Notes under the pieces: generated by a model
What the model saw: only the letters and a program-made list of their open reading frames with translations
Databases searched by the model: none
What the model was told of the DNA's origin: nothing
In this document: positions 1-5,836 of the stretch, piece after piece
Numbering within the stretch: position 1 is the first letter of the stretch
Layout: each line of letters begins with the position of its first letter
Assembly (NCBI GenBank): GCA_900321335.1
Contig: ONVR01000352.1
Span: 1 to 6,563 of the forward strand
Reading direction: 5' to 3'
Origin: an uncultured Eubacteriales bacterium
GTDB lineage: Bacteria > Bacillota > Clostridia > Oscillospirales > Oscillospiraceae
Length of the DNA stretch: 6,563 nt
Made by a program: the position numbers and the translations under genes

Positions 1-243
1 GCGGGCCAGGATATACTCGTTTCTGCCGCTCTGACGGGCCATCTCGTGGATCAGGGGAATGGCCTTGGCCTCGGGGGCGACCATGTAATCAAAATCCGGC
101 GCCTTTTCCAGCAGGGCCTTGGCGCAAGCGCAGGTCAGCTCCACGTCGCCGAAGATCACAAAGGCCCCGATGGTCAGCGTGTCGCTGAGCTTACATAGGG
201 GCAGCGCCCGGTCAAGTCCGGCAATATTCATCTGATAGGTCAT
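1..243 (-). CDS. Phosphoribosyltransferase family protein (adenine/xanthine PRT-like), N-terminal part
   Basis: Only the first 81 codons are in the window; the gene continues past the left edge. The reading frame is open from the ATG at 241-243 and begins MTYQMNIAGLDRALPLCKL. Residues 24-35 (TIGAFVIFGDVE) and 58-70 (PEAKAIPLIHEMAR) resemble the N-terminal half of clostridial adenine/xanthine-type phosphoribosyltransferases, where an AEAKGIPL-like segment precedes the catalytic core. The PRPP-binding loop that would prove the activity lies outside the window. Such enzymes join a purine base to PRPP in cytoplasmic purine salvage. The start is supported by GGGAGA at 252-257 on the minus strand, 8 nt upstream of the ATG. 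The gene is divergent from a LysR-type regulator, which may control it. The family is fairly secure from memory of its members; the exact base is unknown. Confidence 0.72.
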   Translation of the reverse strand, partial: MTYQMNIAGLDRALPLCKLSDTLTIGAFVIFGDVELTCACAKALLEKAPDFDYMVAPEAKAIPLIHEMARQSGRNEYILAR

Positions 244-283
244 TGTAAACATCTCCCGACAGTGATTATTTCATAGCGACAAA

Positions 284-312
284 ATTATAGCACAATCAAG
301 GGGGGAATGGTA
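284..312 (-). promoter_or_regulatory. Probable promoter of the phosphoribosyltransferase gene
   Basis: On the minus strand a perfect TATAAT (284-289) is preceded by TGC, giving an extended -10 element (TGCTATAAT). The -35 region 17 bp upstream (TACCAT, 307-312) is poor, as is common with extended -10 promoters. The predicted start leaves a leader of about 35 nt that contains the GGGAGA ribosome binding site. Confidence 0.6.
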
Positions 313-352
313 GACGTTTTTCAGATTATTTTTCGGCGCCCGCGCCGTTTTC

Positions 353-382
353 GGTTGTGACCGATTGCAATTTTGGTTGTGA
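353..382 (+). repeat. Direct repeat GGTTGTGA x2 around the LysR-gene promoter, candidate operator
   Basis: GGTTGTGA occurs at 353-360 and again at 375-382, a centre-to-centre distance of 22 bp or about two helical turns. Each copy is preceded by a TTTT run. The copies flank the -35 hexamer (365-370), and the second lies in the -35/-10 spacer. A related GATTGTG is on the minus strand at 291-297, directly upstream of the -10 of the divergent gene. This suits a binding site for the neighbouring LysR protein acting on both promoters, but binding is inference. Confidence 0.4.
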
Positions 383-393
383 TAGGGTATAAT
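365..393 (+). promoter_or_regulatory. Promoter of the LysR-family gene
   Basis: TTGCAA (365-370) and a perfect TATAAT (388-393) are separated by exactly 17 bp, a strong sigma-A type promoter. The predicted start near 400 is about 20 nt before the ATG at 420, leaving room only for the GGAGG ribosome binding site at 410-414. Confidence 0.75.
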
Positions 394-419
394 GAAAAAA
401 ACGCATTCCGGAGGCAACC

Positions 420-1307
420 ATGATCAACGAAACATCCATCCGCTGCTTTCTCAGCCTGGCCCGCACGCTGAACTTCACGGAGACGGCCCGGCAGATGTAC
501 ATGACCCAGCAGTCGGTGAGCAAATACATTGCCAAGCTGGAGGAGGATCTGGGCTTTAAGCTGTTTAACCGCACCCACCATTACACGGTGCTGACCCGGG
601 CGGGGGAGAACTACTACCGCTTTTTTTCCGAGTTTGACGAGAAATTCGGCGACGTGACGGAGCAGACCCGGCGGTACTACAGCAATATGTACAACTCCCT
701 GCGGATCGGCTATCTGGAGTGGCTGGAGCTCTCCTCGGTGATCGGCTCGGCCCTGCGGCGGCTGAAGGCGGAGTCGCCGGATCTGCGGTTCACAGGGGAA
801 AAGCACCCCCAGCAGGAGCTGATCGAGCTGTTTTACGACAGGAAGCTGGACCTGATCATCACCTATAACGAGTTTGCCCCCAAGGGCGTGGGGATCAAGA
901 AGCTCAAGGTCCTCAATACGCCTCTGGTGCTGCTGGTGTCCCCGGACAATCCCCGGGCAAAGCAGGGGGCAACGGTTGAGGACTTCAAAAGCGAGCCCTT
1001 CATCAAGGCCGCCGCCAGTCACGAGACCCTCTCCGAGAGCAAGGCCCGTGCCCGGAAGCAGTGCCGGGAGCTGGGCTTTACACCGTCGGAGCTGATCATC
1101 TCCCCCAATCTGGAGTCGGCCTACATGGCCACGGAGCTGGGGCAGGGGGTGCTTGTGTCCACCATGCTCAGCCGCATGAGCCTGCACAGCCAGCTGCTGT
1201 CCTATCCCGTGGGACAGGACGAGGAGCTGCAGTGCTTCTGGTACGAGGACCATGAAAACCCCGCCGTTACCGCTTTCGCCTCCTATCTGAAAACCGCAGC
1301 GGGGTAA
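420..1307 (+). CDS. LysR-family transcriptional regulator
   Basis: This 295-residue protein has the length and layout of a LysR-type regulator. An N-terminal winged helix-turn-helix covers residues 1-60; its recognition region FTETARQMYMTQQSVSKYIA (19-38) is followed by LEEDLGFKLFNR and a wing with VLTRAGE. A linker helix follows (about 66-90), then a periplasmic-binding-protein-like effector domain from about 92 to 293, beginning SLRIGYLEW. Such proteins bind DNA as tetramers, sense a small molecule and often regulate the divergent gene and themselves; here the divergent gene is a phosphoribosyltransferase. The ATG start has GGAGG at 410-414 and a close promoter. The gene is followed by its own terminator, so it is probably monocistronic. 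The effector cannot be read from the sequence. Confidence 0.93.
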   Translation: MINETSIRCFLSLARTLNFTETARQMYMTQQSVSKYIAKLEEDLGFKLFNRTHHYTVLTRAGENYYRFFSEFDEKFGDVTEQTRRYYSNMYNSLRIGYLEWLELSSVIGSALRRLKAESPDLRFTGEKHPQQELIELFYDRKLDLIITYNEFAPKGVGIKKLKVLNTPLVLLVSPDNPRAKQGATVEDFKSEPFIKAAASHETLSESKARARKQCRELGFTPSELIISPNLESAYMATELGQGVLVSTMLSRMSLHSQLLSYPVGQDEELQCFWYEDHENPAVTAFASYLKTAAG

Positions 1308-1319
1308 ATGCCGCCTTTG

Positions 1320-1353
1320 CCGGCGCGCCGTGAGAAACGGCGCGCCGGTTTTT
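1320..1353 (+). terminator. Intrinsic terminator after the LysR-family gene
   Basis: A perfect 12-bp GC-rich stem (1320-1331 with 1337-1348) has a GAGAA loop and is followed directly by TTTTT (1349-1353). It begins 13 nt after the TAA stop. Each arm contains the self-complementary octamer GGCGCGCC. It separates the LysR transcript from the downstream CBS gene. Confidence 0.9.
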
Positions 1354-1417
1354 CTGTATAAAACGGGGCCCTTCCGGATACCATAAGGCTGATAAATCCT
1401 GACGGGAGGGGTCGGCG

Positions 1418-1846
1418 GTGAAGGTATCGGAGATCATGGCGCGGGACGTGGTGAGCGTGGGACGGGACGAGCCCGTATCCTGCGCCGCCCGGCTGATGGA
1501 GCGCTACAACATCGGGGCGGTGCCCGTGTCCGGAGAGGACGGGCGTATCGTGGGCGTGGTGACGGACCGGGACATCATCACCCGGTGCGTTGCCCTGGGG
1601 GAGATGCCGGCGCAGACCCCCGTAAAGCGGATCATGACGAAAAAAGCCGTCACCGTCAATGCCGGTGACGACGTGCGCCGGGCGGCCCAGCTCATGGCGG
1701 CGCGCCGGGTACGGCGGCTGCCGGTGGTCGAAGACGACAGGGTAGTGGGCATGGTGTCTCTGGGAGACATTGCCGCCCTTGGCCGCTTTGATATGGAGGC
1801 CTCCCTGGCCCTGTCGGAGATCTCCTCCAATATAAGACGCCTGTAA
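1418..1846 (+). CDS. Two-CBS-domain protein
   Basis: This 142-residue protein is almost entirely a tandem CBS pair (Bateman module). CBS1 spans about residues 1-58, ending IVGVVTDRDI (44-53). CBS2 spans about 70-122, ending VVGMVSLGDI (109-118). The paired VKRIMT/VSEIM openings and the VPV and LPV core strands are typical. CBS pairs bind adenine nucleotides or similar ligands in the cleft between domains and usually sense energy state; stand-alone versions of this size are common, and their targets are usually unknown. No catalytic or DNA-binding domain is attached. The start is GTG, chosen because GGGAGGGG (1404-1411) sits 6 nt upstream; the next in-frame ATG (1436) is badly placed. I see no convincing promoter in 1354-1417, so transcription may depend on a weak promoter there. 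Confidence 0.88.
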   Translation: MKVSEIMARDVVSVGRDEPVSCAARLMERYNIGAVPVSGEDGRIVGVVTDRDIITRCVALGEMPAQTPVKRIMTKKAVTVNAGDDVRRAAQLMAARRVRRLPVVEDDRVVGMVSLGDIAALGRFDMEASLALSEISSNIRRL

Positions 1847-1848
1847 GG

Positions 1849-1882
1849 GAACAGCGCCGGGAAGGAATTCCCGGCGCTGTTC
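1849..1882. terminator. Bidirectional dyad between the CBS and DegV genes
   Basis: A perfect 15-bp stem (1849-1863 with 1868-1882) encloses a GGAA tetraloop. It begins 2 nt after the CBS stop and ends 2 nt before the DegV stop. The U-tract is weak in both directions (TCTGTTATCTCTC on plus, CCCTTACAGG on minus). It is read as a shared terminator because of its position and stability, although termination may be imperfect. Confidence 0.72.
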
Positions 1883-1884
1883 TG

Positions 1885-2748
1885 TTATCTCTCTTTTCCG
1901 ATAAAATACAAGGCCAGGGTACCGGGCCCGGAGTGGGCGCCGATCACGGGGCCGATGTCTTCAATCAGGGCCACGTCCACACCGTACTGCTGCTTCATCA
2001 GGGACGCCAGATACCGGGCGTCCTCCGGACAGTCGCCGTGGGAGATGAAAACGGGCGCCTCCCGGTCTGCGCTGAGCTCCCCGTATTTGTCCGCCAGGGC
2101 CTTGATGGAGGCCTTCCGGCCCCGGACCTTGGAGACGTTGATCAGATGCCCGGCGTCGTCCATATGCAGTACAGGCTTGACCCCCAGAATGCTGCCCACC
2201 AGAGCCACGGTGGGGCTTATCCGCCCGCCCCGCTTGAGATACATCAGATCGTCCACAGTGAACCAGTGGCACAGGTGATGCCGGATAATTTCAGCGTGCC
2301 GGGCAGCGCTTTCGATGTCGGCGCCGGCATCCCGCTGCCGGCTGACCAGATAGAGGAAAAGGCCGTAGCCGGAAGAGGCGGACAGGGAGTCCACCGTGAG
2401 GATCTTCCGCTCGGGATACTTCGCACGCAGCTCCCGGACGGCCACATTGGCGTAGTCATATGTGCTGCTCAGTCCGGAGGAAAAGACCAGGTACAGCACG
2501 TCACAGCCCTGGGCCAGCACAGGCTCCAGTGCCGCTTCGATGTCGGCGGTGTTGGCCGCGGAGGTCCTGGCCACGGCGCCCTCCCGGATCTTCCGGTAAA
2601 AGGTCTCAACGGGCATCTCCTTGTTCGTGTACACATGGTCGTCACCGTCAAACATAAAGGTCAGATCCAACAACCGGATACCCCATTTGGAAAGGGTCTC
2701 GGGGTGGATGTCACAGCCGGAATCGGCAAAAATCACATACTCGCGCAT
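1885..2748 (-). CDS. DegV family protein (fatty-acid-binding)
   Basis: This 287-residue protein spans the full DegV fold. It opens YVIFADSGCDI (4-14; DS at 9-10), then has ARTSAAN (60-66), FSSGLSSTY (89-97), the VDSLSASSGYG strand-helix (119-129), LKRGGRIS (171-178), GVKPVL (189-194) and GAHSGPGTL (270-278). In characterised relatives (FakB) these segments form a tunnel that holds a fatty acid with its carboxylate bound by the conserved TS and arginine regions. The fatty acid is presented to FakA kinase so exogenous fatty acids can be phosphorylated and enter phospholipid synthesis. No FakA-like gene is in the window, and many DegV paralogues have no proven role. The ATG has an excellent GGGAGGGAG (2755-2763 region, minus strand) about 6 nt upstream. 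It is monocistronic and converges on the CBS gene. Confidence 0.92.
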   Translation of the reverse strand: MREYVIFADSGCDIHPETLSKWGIRLLDLTFMFDGDDHVYTNKEMPVETFYRKIREGAVARTSAANTADIEAALEPVLAQGCDVLYLVFSSGLSSTYDYANVAVRELRAKYPERKILTVDSLSASSGYGLFLYLVSRQRDAGADIESAARHAEIIRHHLCHWFTVDDLMYLKRGGRISPTVALVGSILGVKPVLHMDDAGHLINVSKVRGRKASIKALADKYGELSADREAPVFISHGDCPEDARYLASLMKQQYGVDVALIEDIGPVIGAHSGPGTLALYFIGKER

Positions 2749-2816
2749 CGTAGTCTCCCTCCCGGAATAAAGTTAAAGCGCAGGCGTCGGTCAGGGCGCC
2801 GTGCGGATCTGGGAAT

Positions 2817-2845
2817 ATTATGGGCCCCGGAGCGGAAAAAGGCAA
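2817..2845 (-). promoter_or_regulatory. Candidate promoter of the DegV gene
   Basis: On the minus strand TTGCCT (2840-2845) and CATAAT (2817-2822) are spaced by exactly 17 bp, with 4/6 and 5/6 matches to consensus. The predicted start near 2810 gives a leader of about 60 nt. A second candidate, CTGACC (2789-2794) with TTTATT (2766-2771), would start inside the ribosome binding site and is less likely. Confidence 0.5.
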
Positions 2846-2865
2846 CCTACGAATCCAAATCGGCC

Positions 2866-2893
2866 GGTAGAGTCGGTAGACATGAACTCTACC
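2866..2893. repeat. GGTAGA repeat cluster and inverted repeat, candidate operator
   Basis: GGTAGAGT at 2866-2873 is mirrored by ACTCTACC at 2886-2893, a perfect 8-bp dyad with a 12-bp centre. A further GGTAGA lies inside it at 2875-2880. There are thus three GGTAGA units in 28 bp, two on plus and one on minus. The cluster is between the divergent DegV and XRE promoters, about 55 bp upstream of the XRE -35. It could bind the XRE protein or another regulator. As an RNA hairpin it lacks a U-tract, so it is not a good terminator. Confidence 0.4.
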
Positions 2894-2947
2894 AACAGTA
2901 GAATCCCTGTAAAATCAAGGGGTACAAAGCAGTTTTTCGATGCCTCG

Positions 2948-2976
2948 TTGCACGGAAGAGGTTTTTGTGTTATACT
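2948..2976 (+). promoter_or_regulatory. Promoter of the membrane XRE regulator gene
   Basis: TTGCAC (2948-2953), a 17-bp spacer and TATACT (2971-2976) preceded by TGT form a strong promoter with an extended -10. Transcription would start near 2983. That rules out the ATG at 2940 as the start and supports the ATG at 3015. Confidence 0.78.
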
Positions 2977-3014
2977 GCAGAAAAAGGGAAACCCAAACCG
3001 GAGAAAACCGATTT

Positions 3015-3617
3015 ATGGAGAATATCAAAGCCGTTATTGCCAAAAATATATGCGATCTGCGGGTCAGCCACGCCATGACCCAGGCGGAGCTTGCGGAAAA
3101 ACTCCACTACTCGGATAAGGCCGTCTCCAAATGGGAGCGGGGCGAGTCCGTCCCCGATGTGGCGGTCCTGCTGCAGATCGCGGAGCTGTTCGGCGTGTCC
3201 CTGGACTATATGGTGCAGGCCGAGCACGGAAAGCTCCTGCCGGAGGACAAAAGCGAGCGGCACCGCCGGATCTATAACCACGGCCTGATCACGGCCATGG
3301 CGGTGGTCCTGGTGTGGCTTCTGGCGCTGATGATCTTTGTGGTCATTGAGATCGCCTGGCCGGCTGCCAGACTGCACTGGCTGGCCTTCGTGTTCGCCGT
3401 GCCATTGTCCGGGGTGGTCTGGCTGGTGATGAACTCCATCTGGTTTAACAAGAAGCGCAATTATCTGATCATCTCCCTGCTCATGTGGGCGCTGCTGGCG
3501 GCGATCTTTGTAACGCTGCTCAACGTCGGCATCAACGTGTGGCTGATTTTCCTGCTGGGAGTCCCCTGCCAGCTGATCCTGATTTTCGGCTCCATGCTCA
3601 AATTCAGGAAAAAATAG
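3015..3617 (+). CDS. XRE-family HTH regulator with four-helix membrane domain
   Basis: From the ATG at 3015 the protein has 200 residues. Residues 7-67 form a Cro/C1-type helix-turn-helix: MTQAELAEKLHYSDKAVSKW (21-40) followed by ERGESVPDVAVLLQIAELF and VSLDYM. This variant is very common in clostridial regulators. A short charged linker (70-88) leads to four predicted membrane segments at about 91-115, 121-144, 149-171 and 174-195, ending in basic FRKK. The protein should sit in the membrane with its DNA-binding domain in the cytoplasm, a layout seen in many Firmicute XRE proteins of unknown signal. The open frame extends back to an ATG at 2940, but that codon precedes the promoter -35; GGAGA at 3000-3004 lies 10 nt before the chosen start. 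It is monocistronic and faces the P-type ATPase gene tail to tail. Confidence 0.88.
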   Translation: MENIKAVIAKNICDLRVSHAMTQAELAEKLHYSDKAVSKWERGESVPDVAVLLQIAELFGVSLDYMVQAEHGKLLPEDKSERHRRIYNHGLITAMAVVLVWLLALMIFVVIEIAWPAARLHWLAFVFAVPLSGVVWLVMNSIWFNKKRNYLIISLLMWALLAAIFVTLLNVGINVWLIFLLGVPCQLILIFGSMLKFRKK

Positions 3618-3627
3618 ACAGCAAAAA

Positions 3628-3670
3628 CCGGGGCCTTTGCCGTGTGGCAAGGGCCCCGGCTTTCTTTTTT
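3628..3670. terminator. Bidirectional intrinsic terminator between the XRE and ATPase genes
   Basis: A 14-bp stem (3628-3641 with 3646-3659) with one G-U wobble and a GTGT loop is followed on plus by CTTTCTTTTTT (3660-3670). On minus it is followed by TTTTT (complement of 3623-3627). Both strands therefore have a proper U-tract. It serves the XRE gene (stop 3617) and the ATPase gene (stop at 3675). Confidence 0.92.
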
Positions 3671-3674
3671 GTGA

Positions 3675-5756
3675 TTACGCCTGCTTTTCCAGATCCGTCA
3701 TGTTCCGCAGGCTGATGGCCAGGGTGGAGGCGTTGTGCAGCAGCGCCGACGTGGTGGGGGACAGGATGCCGAGGGCGCCCAGCAGGATCAGCCCGGTGTT
3801 GAAGGACATGATAAAGCGGTAGCTCTGCCGCACCCGCTCCATCAGCAGATCGCTGAGGATCTTGAGCCGTGCCAGGGCAAACAGATCATCCGCGGAGACG
3901 GTGATATCCGCGATCTCCCGGGCAAGGGCAGCCCCGGCGCTGATGGCGATGCCGCAGTCCGCCTCGGACAGGGCAGGGGAGTCGTTGACGCCGTCGCCGA
4001 TCATGATCACCTTCCGGCCCTGCTGGTGTTCCCGGCGGATAAAGGCGGCCTTGTCCTCCGGCAGCACGCCGGCGAAGTAGGCGTCGACGCCCACAGCGTC
4101 CGCCACGGCTTTCGCGGTGCGCTCGTTGTCGCCGGTCATCATGACCACCCGGCTTACGCCCAGCTCGTGCAGGCGGGCAATGGCCCCCGCGGCCTCCGGC
4201 CGGACGGGGTCTTCGATGCAGATCACCGCCGTCAGGACACCGGATACGGCCAGGAACAGATGCGAATACCGGTTGGGAAGACGGTCGAATTTCTCCCGTT
4301 CTCCTTCGGGTACGGTACAGCCCTCGTCCTCAAAGACGAAGTGCTGGCTGCCGATGATCACCTTCTTGCCGTCAATGGAACTGGAGATGCCGTGAGCCAC
4401 CACGTATTCCACCTGGGAGTGGCGCTCCTCGTGGTTGAGGTTTTTGGCTTTCGCCGCGGCGATGACCGCGTTTGCGATGGAGTGGGGGTAGTGCTCCTCC
4501 AGACAGGCCGCCAGACGCAGGGCCTCGTCGGCGTCAGCGCCTCCAAAGGTCACCACGTCGGCCACCCGGGGCGTGGCGTAGGTGATGGTGCCCGTCTTGT
4601 CCAGCACCACCGTGTCCGCCTCGGCGACCACTTCCATGAAACGGCCCCCCTTGACGGAGATGCCGTACCCGCTGCACTCCCGCATGGCGGAGAGCACCGC
4701 GATGGGGATACACAGCTTCAGAGCGCAGGAGAAGTCCACCATCAGAACGGAGACCGCCCGCGTCACGTTTCGGGTCAGCAGATAGACAAGACCGGTGCCG
4801 CCCAGACTGTAGGGAACCAGCTTGTCCGCCAAGTGGGCGGCCTTGCTCTCCGTGGAGGATTTCATCCGCTCCGACTGCTCGATCATCTTGACGATCCGGT
4901 CATAGCGGCCAGCGCCCATGGCCTTGTCCACGCAGATCACGCAGGAGCCCTCGTCCACCACGGTACCGGCGTATACGTAGCTGCCGGGAGATTTTCGCAC
5001 GGGGATGGACTCCCCGGTGATGGAGGCCTGATTGACGCTGGCCTCCCCGGAGACCACCTTGCCGTCCAGCGGGATCATGTTGCCGGTGCGCACCACGATC
5101 TCGTCGCCGACCTGTACGTCCCGGATGGAGATCAAAACCTCCTGCTCCGCCGTCTTCAGCCAGACCTTGTCCACGTTCAGGGACATGGAACGGGCCAGAT
5201 CGTCAACGGCCTTCTTGTGGGTCCACTCCTCCAGGATCTCACCCACCCGCAGCATGAAGATAACGGAGCCCGCCGTGTCAAAATCGCCCCGGAGCAGGGA
5301 TACCCCGATGGCGGCGGCGTCCAGCACCGCCACGGTGATCTGGCCCCGGAGGAGGGCTTTGATTCCTTTGAAGATGTATTTTACCGCCCGGAACGCCGTC
5401 AGCACCATGCGGACGGGTGCGGGGAGAAACAGCTTTTTCAGTACCCGGCGGACTACCGTCATGACCAGCTTGTCGGCGTACTCCCGGTTCAGCGCCCGGC
5501 CCGTTTGCTCCGGCACCAGATCCCGGGCCGCCGCCTTTTCATAGGAAAACCCGGCCACGGCTGCGATCACCGCGCTGCGGTCCCCTGTGTAGCGGATGAT
5601 GGCGTCGGCTGTCCGGTCATATACCCGGACCTCCCCGACGGCGTCCTCCGCCCCCAGGGCGTATTCCAGCAGATCCGCCTGCTCCATGGTCATACGGCTG
5701 ACCATCAGGTGGATCCGCATCCGGCCGGGACTCTCGTGGAGAATTTGAAATTTCAT
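3675..5756 (-). CDS. Heavy-metal-type P1B ATPase with HMA2-like N-terminus
   Basis: This 693-residue protein is a complete P-type ATPase. Residues 1-75 (opening FQILHESPGRMRIHL) resemble the HMA2 domain, a ferredoxin-like fold without the CxxC metal site of classical HMA domains. Membrane segments follow, then the actuator motif TGES (247-250), a transmembrane helix with VDFSCALKLCIP (340-351), phosphorylation site DKTGT (D386), nucleotide-domain H425 in EHYPHSIANAV, TGD (541-543), GDGVND (587-592) and two C-terminal helices (about 645-680). P1B pumps export transition metals using ATP. The usual CPC/SPC triplet aligns with F342-S343-C344, and HP reads HS, so the metal is not predictable; zinc or manganese export is a guess. 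It follows the DUF6110 gene by 80 bp, probably in one transcript. A GTG 9 nt upstream belongs to the ribosome binding site, so the ATG at 5754-5756 is preferred. Confidence 0.93.
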   Translation of the reverse strand: MKFQILHESPGRMRIHLMVSRMTMEQADLLEYALGAEDAVGEVRVYDRTADAIIRYTGDRSAVIAAVAGFSYEKAAARDLVPEQTGRALNREYADKLVMTVVRRVLKKLFLPAPVRMVLTAFRAVKYIFKGIKALLRGQITVAVLDAAAIGVSLLRGDFDTAGSVIFMLRVGEILEEWTHKKAVDDLARSMSLNVDKVWLKTAEQEVLISIRDVQVGDEIVVRTGNMIPLDGKVVSGEASVNQASITGESIPVRKSPGSYVYAGTVVDEGSCVICVDKAMGAGRYDRIVKMIEQSERMKSSTESKAAHLADKLVPYSLGGTGLVYLLTRNVTRAVSVLMVDFSCALKLCIPIAVLSAMRECSGYGISVKGGRFMEVVAEADTVVLDKTGTITYATPRVADVVTFGGADADEALRLAACLEEHYPHSIANAVIAAAKAKNLNHEERHSQVEYVVAHGISSSIDGKKVIIGSQHFVFEDEGCTVPEGEREKFDRLPNRYSHLFLAVSGVLTAVICIEDPVRPEAAGAIARLHELGVSRVVMMTGDNERTAKAVADAVGVDAYFAGVLPEDKAAFIRREHQQGRKVIMIGDGVNDSPALSEADCGIAISAGAALAREIADITVSADDLFALARLKILSDLLMERVRQSYRFIMSFNTGLILLGALGILSPTTSALLHNASTLAISLRNMTDLEKQA

Positions 5757-5760
5757 AAAA

Positions 5761-5767
5761 ATCACCT
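5761..5767 (-). promoter_or_regulatory. Ribosome binding site that fixes the ATPase start
   Basis: On the minus strand AGGTGAT is complementary to the 3' end of 16S rRNA and lies 4 nt before the ATG at 5754-5756. The upstream in-frame GTG (5763-5765) is inside this site, so using it as start would leave that start without a ribosome binding site of its own. Confidence 0.72.
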
Positions 5768-5776
5768 GTGAGTATG

Positions 5777-5813
5777 CATTCCGGAAGCTGCCAGGGCGAC
5801 AGCTTCCGGAATG
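5777..5813 (-). other. Intercistronic stem-loop between DUF6110 and ATPase genes
   Basis: A perfect 14-bp inverted repeat (5777-5790 with 5800-5813) encloses a 9-nt loop. In the transcript it lies 23 nt after the DUF6110 stop and 9 nt before the ATPase ribosome binding site. No U-tract follows (the next bases are CATACTCACAGG), so it is not a standard terminator. A stabilising or processing hairpin setting different expression of the two genes, or a partial attenuator, would fit. Confidence 0.7.
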
Positions 5814-5836
5814 GATCTGTTTGATTGTTGTTCAGG

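Noticed and set aside
268..285. T-N11-A LysR-type motif (ATTT...AAAT) downstream of the PRT -10
   Set aside because: The dyad is only 4 bp per side and AT-rich, so it is easily found by chance. The GRTTGTG boxes are better candidates.
334..347. CGGCG/CGCCG hairpin followed by TTTT, terminator-like on plus
   Set aside because: The 5-bp stem is short and sits in a divergent promoter gap where no plus-strand transcript should be ending. It is probably chance, or part of the control region.
321..1253. 310-codon minus-strand open frame opposite the LysR gene
   Set aside because: It has low-complexity shadow composition (L, H, G, Q rich), no ribosome binding site, and overlaps a complete LysR-type gene.
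1933..2901. 322-codon plus-strand open frame opposite the DegV gene
   Set aside because: It is an antisense shadow of the DegV coding frame, has no recognisable domain and would run through the divergent promoter region.
2940..3014. N-terminal extension of the XRE protein from ATG 2940
   Set aside because: The ATG at 2940 lies before the promoter (-35 at 2948-2953, -10 at 2971-2976), and the extension has no domain homology. The start at 3015 begins the HTH domain.
3735..5771. 678-codon open frame on the plus strand opposite the ATPase gene
   Set aside because: It is a mirror frame of a GC-rich coding region, rich in H, Q, G and D without any domain. The minus-strand frame has all P-type ATPase motifs.
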